From assembly GCA_019313735.1 (NCBI GenBank), contig JAFDAR010000075.1, positions 1 through 5,432 of the forward strand: a stretch of 5,432 nucleotides of DNA. Direction: 5' to 3'. The notes beneath the pieces were generated by a model. The model was not told the origin of the DNA. It searched no databases and saw nothing but the letters and a program-made list of their open reading frames with translations. Origin of the DNA: Deltaproteobacteria bacterium. GTDB lineage: Bacteria > Desulfobacterota > Syntrophia > Syntrophales > UBA2210. The position numbers were made by a program, and so were the translations under genes. Below, piece by piece: positions 1 to 5,432 of this stretch (its first letter is position 1; each line of letters begins with the position of its first letter).

Positions 1-665
1 ACCGTGAGAACATATTGCGGTCGTGCCATATTTTCTTCTATCTGTGCTCTGAGCCGCTTGATGTGAACATCGACGGTTCTCGGTTCCACAAATGTTTCGT
101 CTCCCCACACGTAGTCCAGCAGTTGATCCCTTGTATAAACTCTTCCCGGACTCAGGGCAAGGAATTTCAGAAGTTTGAACTCGGTGGGACTCAGCTCGAT
201 TTTTTTATTTTTAACAGTAACTGAATGCGAGCTGTAGTCTATATGAAGATCTTTATATGCAAATATTTCTTTCTTTTCCACCCCTTTTTGCAGGGTTGAT
301 CTTCGTAATACGGCATGCACGCGGGCCAGGAGTTCTCTCACGCTGAAAGGTTTTGTTACATAGTCGTCGGCCCCCACCTCAAGGCCCAGGATCTTGTCAA
401 TTTCCTCACCCTTTGCCGTAAGCATGATGATAGGCAGAGCGGCATTTTCAGCATCATTTCTTATCAGCTTGCAAACCTCCATTCCCTGAATTCCGGGAAG
501 CATGAGATCCAGGATCATCAGATGAGGTTTCCGGGTTCTAACCTGTCTCAGCGCCTCTTCTCCATCATAAGCTTTTACGACGGTAAACCCATTTTTTTTA
601 AGGTTATAGGAAATCAAATCCACAAGGTCTTTTTCATCATCTACAACCAGTATTCTTTCAGGCAT
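1..665 (-). CDS. phoB: PhoB-type phosphate response regulator (3' end cut by window edge)
   Basis: DNA-binding response regulator of the OmpR/PhoB family, the cytoplasmic partner of PhoR that activates phosphate-starvation genes. The minus strand gives 221 uninterrupted residues plus two bases before the window edge; family members are about 225-235 residues, so only the last few codons are missing. Counting from the ATG at 663-665 (MPERILVVDDE), the receiver domain spans about residues 3-120 with acidic pocket D9/D10, phospho-acceptor D53 (LMILDLMLPG), T83 and K105 (VTKPF). The C-terminal winged helix spans about 133-221 and shows LSPTEFKLL, the RDQLLDYVWG stretch and the recognition-helix region RTVDVHIKRLR. 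The start is uncertain: an in-frame ATG at 681-683 adds MEDHRV, and neither start has a strong Shine-Dalgarno at good spacing; 665 aligns best with the family. It lies about 58 bases after phoR, which supports the PhoB assignment over other OmpR-family regulators. Confidence 0.93.
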   Translation of the reverse strand, partial: MPERILVVDDEKDLVDLISYNLKKNGFTVVKAYDGEEALRQVRTRKPHLMILDLMLPGIQGMEVCKLIRNDAENAALPIIMLTAKGEEIDKILGLEVGADDYVTKPFSVRELLARVHAVLRRSTLQKGVEKKEIFAYKDLHIDYSSHSVTVKNKKIELSPTEFKLLKFLALSPGRVYTRDQLLDYVWGDETFVEPRTVDVHIKRLRAQIEENMARPQYVLT

Positions 666-723
666 AACCCTATGATCTTCCATGGCCGTATTGGGTTCCC
701 TCAAGCCATTTAAATCAGACTCT

Positions 724-2493
724 TTATAAAGCCGTCAAATCTTCCTGAAAAGTGGGAAAAATCAGAGAGACTGTGGTTCCCTTTCCAAGTTGACTCTCGA
801 TTTCTATTCTGCCGTTGTGGGCCGCCATCAGGTGCTTGACTATCGACAGCCCCAGACCGGTTCCGCCCAATTCTCTTGACCTGGCTTTGTCCACCCGGTA
901 GAAACGCTCTCCCAGTCTGGAAATTTCACTTTTGGGGATACCGATTCCCGTATCTCTGATTTTGATATAGACATTGCCATCTTTTCCGTCAAGGGCCTTT
1001 ATTAAAATCTTTTCCGCATCGGGCGTGAATTTTACGGCGTTATCAAGAACATTTAACAATATCTGGTGCAACCTGTCTCTATCTCCCCATATTGACGGAA
1101 GGTTATCCGGTATCTCTTTCTCCATGACAAGTCCTTTTTCAGATGCCCTTGTCTCAATAACAGGCAGGACATTTTCAATTACACCATCCAGGGAAACACT
1201 TTCAAAGGAAAAACTCATTTCTCCAAGCTCGGCGTCGGAGATTACCAGCAAATCATCTACCAGACGGTTGAGACGCTCGGCGTGCCTGTGAATAATTTGC
1301 AGGAATTTCTTTGCCGTCTCTGCTTCATTAATGGCTCCTTCCTCCAGGGTCTCAATAAAACCGAGGATGGCTGTCAATGGGGTTTTTATCTCATGGGTTA
1401 CATTTGCCACAAAATCGGCACGAGTATTCTCCAATCTTTTAAGGCGCGTTACATCGTGCAGTACAATCGTCGTTTTTTCTTCATCCTCCGGGAGTCCGTG
1501 AACCGGTGAAACAGTAACATCCAGCACGGTGTGATCTTCCTCCCCTAGAACGATTTTCTGTGAAATGGGTGTGCCGGTTTCCTTGAAACGGTCAAGGGCT
1601 TTTTGCAGCTCTATATTTCTGAATGCCTCAAGGGGTGTCTTGCCGGCAATATCACGAAAACGGGCCTTGAGAATCTCTTTGGATGTATCATTTGTAGCTT
1701 CTATCCTGCCATCGGTGTCGAGTACCAGTATGCCATCTTCCATACTGGCAAAAACCGATTCCAGTTTACCCTTTTCTTCATTGGCTGACCGGATTCTTTC
1801 CTTCAGTTCCATTACCATGTAATTGATGTTTCTGGCCAGTCGTCCCGTCTCATCGCTTGAACTGATCATAAGACTTCCGGGATCTTCCCCTTCTCGCAAC
1901 CTTTCGGTGAACTGTTCCATTTCATGGATGGGTGATGTCAATCTGGATGTAAACACAAAAGCGACCAGAAACGACAGAAATGCAACAATAAGAAACGATT
2001 GCAAAATCAGCACATTTATTTCCCTTACATAATGTCTAACCTCAGCAAGAGGACGTGCCAGTCGTATATATCCTCTTATTCCGGAACCCTCCTTAACAGG
2101 TAACGCGACATATAATGTGTTCATTCCAAGGGTTTTGCTGAAACGCATTGACCTGCCTTTACCTTTTACCCTTGCCTCCTGGATTTCTGGCCGGTTCAGA
2201 TGATTGTCCATTTCGGAGACTTGCCCGCCTGAGTCTGCGAGCACAACACCTTCCGAATCTATCAGGGTGATACGGGCATCTGATATCCTGGATAAGCTAT
2301 TAACTTCAGAAATGATCGCTGATTGAGAAGGATTGATGTTTATCATCTGAGCATAGGACGTAAGCTCTGTCTCAATCCTCTCCATCAACCTGGATTTTAT
2401 CTGTCCGGTGGCATAGAATCCTACAACCACCATAGCGATCAGTGTAATGACGAGATATGTTCCGAAGACTTTGTAAAACAGACTGTTTTTCAT
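724..2493 (-). CDS. phoR: PhoR-type phosphate sensor histidine kinase
   Basis: Membrane sensor kinase, 589 residues, that phosphorylates and dephosphorylates PhoB. Visible order: first membrane helix about 8-28; extracytoplasmic region about 30-158; second helix about 160-182; HAMP about 183-235 (begins TSRLTSPIHEME); PAS about 242-350 (SMEDGILVLDTDGRI onward); HisKA with H-box VTHEIKTP, phosphorylated histidine H367; then HATPase_c with N-box NVLDNAVKFT (481-490), G1 DTGIGIP (514-520), F-box RFYRVDKARS (530-539) and G2 GGTGLGLS (543-550). All catalytic boxes are intact. The roughly 130-residue outer domain makes this the long, Bacillus-like PhoR layout rather than the short E. coli form, which has little periplasmic sequence. 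The ATG at 2491-2493 follows a weak GGTGA at 2498-2502 and starts 26 bases after the phoU stop. The phosphate role is inferred from position between phoU and phoB; from domains alone it could be another PAS-HAMP kinase such as a VicK/WalK type. Confidence 0.93.
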   Translation of the reverse strand: MKNSLFYKVFGTYLVITLIAMVVVGFYATGQIKSRLMERIETELTSYAQMININPSQSAIISEVNSLSRISDARITLIDSEGVVLADSGGQVSEMDNHLNRPEIQEARVKGKGRSMRFSKTLGMNTLYVALPVKEGSGIRGYIRLARPLAEVRHYVREINVLILQSFLIVAFLSFLVAFVFTSRLTSPIHEMEQFTERLREGEDPGSLMISSSDETGRLARNINYMVMELKERIRSANEEKGKLESVFASMEDGILVLDTDGRIEATNDTSKEILKARFRDIAGKTPLEAFRNIELQKALDRFKETGTPISQKIVLGEEDHTVLDVTVSPVHGLPEDEEKTTIVLHDVTRLKRLENTRADFVANVTHEIKTPLTAILGFIETLEEGAINEAETAKKFLQIIHRHAERLNRLVDDLLVISDAELGEMSFSFESVSLDGVIENVLPVIETRASEKGLVMEKEIPDNLPSIWGDRDRLHQILLNVLDNAVKFTPDAEKILIKALDGKDGNVYIKIRDTGIGIPKSEISRLGERFYRVDKARSRELGGTGLGLSIVKHLMAAHNGRIEIESQLGKGTTVSLIFPTFQEDLTAL

Positions 2494-2497
2494 ATGT

Positions 2498-2502
2498 TCA
2501 CC
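2498..2502 (-). promoter_or_regulatory. Weak ribosome binding site of phoR
   Basis: GGTGA on the minus strand, four bases before the phoR ATG. The match is partial and the spacing short, so modest initiation is likely. The 26-base gap to the phoU stop would also allow re-initiating ribosomes to help. A low kinase-to-adaptor ratio would be consistent, but that is inference. Confidence 0.35.
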
Positions 2503-2519
2503 ATATAATTCTACCCTGT

Positions 2520-3212
2520 TTATTTCTCAGAATCCCCGGCAGAGCCCTGGTGCCTTACATTCTTTCCCGTAACCATGTAAATCACCATTTTCGCGATACT
2601 TTCCGCGTGGTCTGAGATCCTTTCCAGGTTTTTTGATATTTGTGTGATCAGAAGGGATCTATGAATTGTTTTGGGGTCTTCCATCATGAACGTAAGAAGT
2701 TCCCTGAATATTTGTTCATTGAGATTGTCTACTTTCTCGTCTTTCTCTCTCACCGCGTCGGCCAGTTCATGATCCTCTTTGACCAGAGCGTCAAGACTTT
2801 CCCTGACCATTTCCCGTGTAATATCAGCCATTCGTGGGAGGTCGACATAGGGTTTCACAGGGGGGACTTCATTCAGAGTTACCGCTCTCCTGGCAATATT
2901 GACTGCCATGTCTCCGATTCTTTCCAGGTGGCCATTGACCTTGATGGCGGTGGTGATAAATCTGAGGTCTTTCGCAGCGGGCTGTCTTAATGCCAGAAGA
3001 CGAATGCATTTTTCCTCAATCTTTTCGTCAAGTTCATTGATCCGATCATCGGCGGCAATAACATCGCGTGCCAGGTCCGAATCCCTTTCCAGGAGGGATT
3101 TCATGGCGTATTGTATCGCCTGTTCAACAAGGGCTCCTTCATAGAGAAGGTTTTCCTTGATATCCTGCAATTCCTTTTCATACTGGATGCTTGTATGTGA
3201 TTTTTCTGCCAT
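2520..3212 (-). CDS. phoU: PhoU phosphate signalling adaptor
   Basis: Peripheral cytoplasmic protein of 230 residues, the usual PhoU length, that links the Pst transporter to PhoR and keeps the Pho response off when phosphate is plentiful. It shows the two-fold repeat of three-helix bundles typical of PhoU. Repeat one carries the metal-binding E97xxxD101 in HLERIGDMAVN; repeat two carries E197xxxD201 in NLERISDHAES. The N-terminal half contains the common RQPAAKDLRFI stretch (76-86), and the last ~15 residues are a polar tail. No membrane segment or signal peptide is visible. The ATG at 3210-3212 has a clear AGAGG at 3221-3225 with about 8 bases of spacing, which decides the start. It sits between pstB (49 bases upstream) and phoR (26 bases downstream), a standard context. 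Confidence 0.96.
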   Translation of the reverse strand: MAEKSHTSIQYEKELQDIKENLLYEGALVEQAIQYAMKSLLERDSDLARDVIAADDRINELDEKIEEKCIRLLALRQPAAKDLRFITTAIKVNGHLERIGDMAVNIARRAVTLNEVPPVKPYVDLPRMADITREMVRESLDALVKEDHELADAVREKDEKVDNLNEQIFRELLTFMMEDPKTIHRSLLITQISKNLERISDHAESIAKMVIYMVTGKNVRHQGSAGDSEK

Positions 3213-3220
3213 ATCTTTTT

Positions 3221-3225
3221 CCTCT
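3221..3225 (-). promoter_or_regulatory. Ribosome binding site of phoU
   Basis: AGAGG followed by AAAAAGAT and then the phoU ATG on the minus strand. The spacing of about 8 bases is good, and this is the clearest Shine-Dalgarno in the window. It lies in the 49-base gap between pstB and phoU, so phoU can be initiated independently of pstB translation. Confidence 0.7.
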
Positions 3226-3261
3226 ATTGATGGCTTTGTACGAGCGCATCTCTATTGTTTC

Positions 3262-4032
3262 TTAGCCGAATCTTCCGGTAATATAATCTTCAGTTTGACT
3301 GACCTCCGGATTTGTAAAGAGCTTCTCTGTAGGATTATACTCTATAAGTTTCCCAAGGTAAAAGAATCCTGTGTAATTTGAGATACGGGCAGCCTGTTGC
3401 ATATTGTGGGTCACGATGATTATGGTATAATCTCTTTTCAGCTCCTCGATCAACTCCTCTATTTTTGCTGTCGAAATCGGGTCCAGCGCCGATGTCGGTT
3501 CGTCCATCAGCAAAACATCCGGCTTCATGGCCAGGGCTCTCGCAATACAAACCCTCTGCTGTTGCCCGCCCGAGAGCATCATGGCGGACTGACCCAGAAT
3601 ATCCTTCACCTCGTCCCACAAAGAGGCCTGCTTCAAACTCTGCTCAACCAGTGCTTCAAGTGTGCTCTTATCCTTTGTGCCCGTGAGCCGCGGCCCGTAG
3701 ATAATATTGTTGAAAATCGATTTTGGAAAGGGATTCGGTTTTTGGAACACCATGCCGATTCTTCTTCGTATATCAACAGGGTCGATACCGGGATCATAAA
3801 TATTTTTCCCCTCGAATATAACCTCGCCCTCGACCCGTGTTCCATCGATAAGATCATTCATCCGGTTGAGCAGTCGCAGGAGAGTCGATTTGCCGCATCC
3901 TGACGGGCCAATGAGTGCAGTCACCTTATTTTGCTCAAAGTCCATAGTCACATCTGCCAGTGCTTTAAAATCACCATAATAAAAATTGATATTCTTTGTT
4001 TCTATGATGTTATTATTTTGCACTGCTACCAC
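3262..4032 (-). CDS. pstB: PstB phosphate ABC transporter ATPase
   Basis: Cytoplasmic ATPase that drives phosphate import through PstC/PstA; 256 residues from the GTG at 4030-4032, normal for PstB (E. coli about 257). Motifs in order: Y-loop region FYYGDFKAL (17-25), Walker [10 protein letters not shown] (42-50), Q-loop Q97 in [13 protein letters not shown] signature LSGGQQQR (153-160), Walker B VLLMDEP (173-179) with catalytic E178, D-loop SALD (181-184) and switch H209 in VTHNMQQAA. The end, [11 protein letters not shown], is a PstB hallmark that separates it from other ABC ATPases. The start is ambiguous: the GTG at 4030-4032 overlaps the pstA stop region, while a second GTG at 4021-4023 (protein [10 protein letters not shown]) has an AAGGTG-like site a few bases upstream. 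The choice changes only three residues outside the ATPase fold. All catalytic elements are intact. Confidence 0.97.
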   Translation of the reverse strand: MVAVQNNNIIETKNINFYYGDFKALADVTMDFEQNKVTALIGPSGCGKSTLLRLLNRMNDLIDGTRVEGEVIFEGKNIYDPGIDPVDIRRRIGMVFQKPNPFPKSIFNNIIYGPRLTGTKDKSTLEALVEQSLKQASLWDEVKDILGQSAMMLSGGQQQRVCIARALAMKPDVLLMDEPTSALDPISTAKIEELIEELKRDYTIIIVTHNMQQAARISNYTGFFYLGKLIEYNPTEKLFTNPEVSQTEDYITGRFG

Positions 4033-4036
4033 CTTT
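4026..4036 (-). promoter_or_regulatory. Possible ribosome binding site for the inner pstB GTG start
   Basis: The last codons of pstA (Arg-Trp-stop) read AAAAAGGTGGTAG. The AAGGTG part resembles an extended Shine-Dalgarno and lies about 6 bases before the GTG at 4021-4023. This favours the inner start of pstB. The outer GTG at 4030-4032 has only a more distant AGGA about 10 bases upstream. Confidence 0.4.
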
Positions 4037-4880
4037 TTCTTTTCCTGATATAACTTCTTATGACAATTGCAATCAAGTCAATACTGAGGACGAGTCCCAC
4101 AAGAACAAGCACGGTTCCGTACTGTATCTGCCTCGTTTCTTCTATGTGTGTTCCAGCGGTTGCCAGGACGTACACATGGTACGGAAGCGCCATTACCTCA
4201 TCGAAGATCGACGTGGGAAGTTTTGCCGTAAAAAACGCGGCGGCCGTAAACATGATAGGCGCTGTTTCACCCGCGGCCCGGCCAATTCCGAGAATCGATC
4301 CGGTAAGAATGCCCGGCAGCGCGTTGGGTAATACAACCCGCAAAATAGTGTGCCATTTCGATACGCCGAGCCCGAGAGACGCCTCCCGAAACGTTTGCGG
4401 TACCGCCTTTAACGCCTCTTCCGATGCCCCGATAATCGTGGGAAGAATAAGAAAGCCGAGAGTCAGCGCGCCCGAAAGGATACACGATCCGAAATGCAGA
4501 AACACCACGAAAAGCCCCAGGCCGAACAGGCCGAATACAATGGAAGGTACTCCTGCCAGGCAGTTGACGCCAATGCGTATTATTCTTATTACCGGTCCCT
4601 CTTTCGCATATTCACTCAGGTATATGGCCGACGCGATACCGAGGGGCAACGCCGTGATAAGGGCGCCCGCGGTTAAATAAAAGGTCCCCAGGATCGCCGG
4701 CATGATTCCCCCCTTTGTCATTGAATCCCGAGGGGCTTGTGTCAAGAACTCCCAGTTGATCGCGCCAATCCCGTTTACAAATATATAGATCAAAAATCCA
4801 CCGATTGTTACCGCTATAATCAACGCGCACAATCGTGAAATAAAGAAAAACAGTTGCTGTTTGAAATAACGCCACTTCAT
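4026..4880 (-). CDS. pstA: PstA phosphate ABC transporter permease
   Basis: Inner-membrane permease of 284 residues, full length for PstA, that pairs with PstC to form the phosphate channel. Hydrophobic segments are visible at about 11-36, 62-88, 104-130, 135-155, 187-212 and 255-277, consistent with the six helices of the family. The conserved [12 protein letters not shown] stretch is at 110-121. The cytoplasmic EAA loop that docks on PstB is at about 165-190 (FREASLGLG, then [10 protein letters not shown]), followed by [13 protein letters not shown] (200-212), a PstA-type ending of this motif (GETAP, where PstC has GETM). The C-terminus is basic (RKRKRW), fitting a cytoplasmic tail. The ATG at 4878-4880 overlaps the TGA of the pstC C-terminal frame in an ATGA arrangement, suggesting translational coupling. 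No strong Shine-Dalgarno is seen close to the start. The gene is intact. Confidence 0.96.
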   Translation of the reverse strand: MKWRYFKQQLFFFISRLCALIIAVTIGGFLIYIFVNGIGAINWEFLTQAPRDSMTKGGIMPAILGTFYLTAGALITALPLGIASAIYLSEYAKEGPVIRIIRIGVNCLAGVPSIVFGLFGLGLFVVFLHFGSCILSGALTLGFLILPTIIGASEEALKAVPQTFREASLGLGVSKWHTILRVVLPNALPGILTGSILGIGRAAGETAPIMFTAAAFFTAKLPTSIFDEVMALPYHVYVLATAGTHIEETRQIQYGTVLVLVGLVLSIDLIAIVIRSYIRKRKRW

Positions 4881-5432
4881 AATGTCGCGGAACCAACTTC
4901 CTTAAATTTGTGTGATACATAATCGGCAATCAGGTTAAATCCCAGCGTGAGGAAGAAAAGCACTATCCCTGTCGCAAACAGGGCGTGGTAATGGTCGCTT
5001 CTGAACGGAGCTTCCCCCATTTCTGCGGCGATACTTGCCGGCATCGGCCTGACGGAATCAAAAATGCTTTCACCATGGTTTCACCGATAGCTCGGGCCAT
5101 GCCCAGTATGACTGCTGTTGATATGCCTGACAATGCCGCCGGAACTATGACCCTCGTAATTGTTTCGAACCGTGTCGCTCCAAGCGCGTATGATGCTTCC
5201 TTAAATTCCTGTGATACCGAGTAGAGCGCGTCTTCCGAGATGCTTGATATTGTCGGAACTGCCATAAGTGCTAGCAAGAGAGAGGCATTTATGATATTTA
5301 AACCGGTGGGCAGGTCGAAGGTTTCCTGCATCCATGGAGCCAGTACCGTCATTCCGAAGAATCCCAGCACAACCGACGGTAACCCGGCAAGCAGCTCAAT
5401 GACCGGTTTAAATATTTCTTTTATCAGGGGAG
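4877..5432 (-). pseudogene. pstC: PstC phosphate ABC transporter permease: 5' end outside window, internal deletion and frameshift
   Basis: Partner permease of PstA. The open frame enters from the window edge and reads PLIKEIFKPVIELLAGLPSV, then the family's VVLGFFG, two hydrophobic segments, the EAA loop (KEASYALGATRFETI and VIVPAALSG) and MARAIGETM, all as expected for PstC. The N-terminal part is missing only because the window ends. After the ATG methionine codon at 5074-5076 this frame gives 36 residues of non-family sequence and stops at TAG 4963-4965. From 5071 down, the -1 frame encodes 64 good PstC residues: ESIFDSVRPMPAS, AAEMGEAPF, DHYHALFATGIVLF, a last membrane helix, and a TGA at 4877-4879 overlapping pstA. 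About a dozen conserved residues normally between GETM and the SIFD-like motif are absent, pointing to loss of about 37 bases. If real, the encoded protein would lack its last membrane helix. An assembly error is an equal alternative. Confidence 0.88.
5066..5085 (-). other. Frameshift/deletion junction in pstC, with a short direct repeat
   Basis: On the minus strand the GETM codons run straight into GAAAGC, the start of the C-terminal ESIFD stretch. The heptamer GGTGAAA occurs twice here, at 5079-5085 and 5068-5074, eleven bases apart, and the ACCATGGT palindrome (5072-5079) lies across the join. The exact breakpoint cannot be fixed from one sequence, but it must lie between the GETM methionine codon (5074-5076) and the serine codon of SIFD. 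Confidence 0.65.

Noticed and set aside
315..713. Plus-strand open frame of 132 codons opposite phoB
   Set aside because: Antisense to the receiver domain of phoB, which reads without interruption on the other strand with all key residues.
666..723. Possible promoter or small gene between phoR and phoB
   Set aside because: About 58 bases with no -35/-10 pair, Pho box or hairpin that I can support. Part of it may be the phoB leader or N-terminus if the start is at 683.
3222..3257. CAATAGAG occurring twice (minus strand) in the pstB-phoU gap, 28 bases apart, as a possible operator
   Set aside because: Eight-base repeats at this spacing do not resemble the Pho box (repeats about 11 bases apart), and one copy overlaps the phoU Shine-Dalgarno; chance is likely.
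3397..3903. Plus-strand open frame of 168 codons opposite pstB
   Set aside because: Antisense to the conserved ATPase core; no recognisable motif and no reason to prefer it over pstB.
4060..4680. Plus-strand open frame of 206 codons opposite pstA
   Set aside because: It lies entirely antisense to an intact, clearly conserved permease gene, and its product has no recognisable domain and a composition typical of an antisense shadow.
5055..5076. Programmed -1 frameshifting to rescue pstC at the T5 run (GCA TTT TTG)
   Set aside because: The site is not a true X XXY YYZ slippery heptamer, and a -1 slip would still leave the protein about a dozen conserved residues short. A deletion explains the data better.

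Overview
The window is a compact cluster for phosphate uptake and phosphate signalling, with every gene on the minus strand. In the direction of transcription (right to left) the order is pstC (5' end outside the window), pstA, pstB, phoU, phoR and phoB (last few codons outside the window). Together they encode the membrane and ATPase parts of the high-affinity phosphate ABC transporter, the PhoU adaptor, and the PhoR/PhoB two-component pair. The substrate-binding protein gene pstS is not in the window; it would be expected to the right, upstream of pstC, or elsewhere in the genome.

Layout: phoB occupies 1-665 (or 683), phoR 724-2493, phoU 2520-3212, pstB 3262-4032 (or 4023), pstA 4026-4880 and pstC 4877-5432. 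The genes are packed tightly. The pstC reading frame overlaps pstA by four bases, pstA and pstB overlap or nearly touch, and the other gaps are about 26 to 60 bases. No gap is large enough to hold another gene, and I saw no terminator or convincing promoter inside the cluster, so one polycistronic transcript is the simplest reading. All the large plus-strand open frames lie antisense to these genes and look like shadows.

How the genes work together (family knowledge): PstC and PstA form the inner-membrane channel and PstB powers it. PhoU couples the state of the transporter to PhoR. PhoR phosphorylates PhoB when phosphate is scarce, and PhoB then activates the Pho regulon, usually including this operon.

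The one clear anomaly is in pstC. The protein reads normally through its EAA loop and the ARAIGETM motif. It then shifts frame, while the rest of a normal PstC C-terminus continues in the -1 frame up to the ATGA overlap with pstA. About a dozen family-conserved residues are missing at the junction, so a deletion of roughly 37 bases fits better than a single-base error. It may be a real lesion, a strain variant or an assembly or read error.

Organism: the gene set, moderate base composition and protein style suggest a Gram-negative, possibly deltaproteobacterial (Desulfobacterota-like) genome. This is only an impression and cannot be settled from the window. I found no mobile element, CRISPR array, RNA gene or evidence of a new system; apart from the pstC lesion the region is ordinary.
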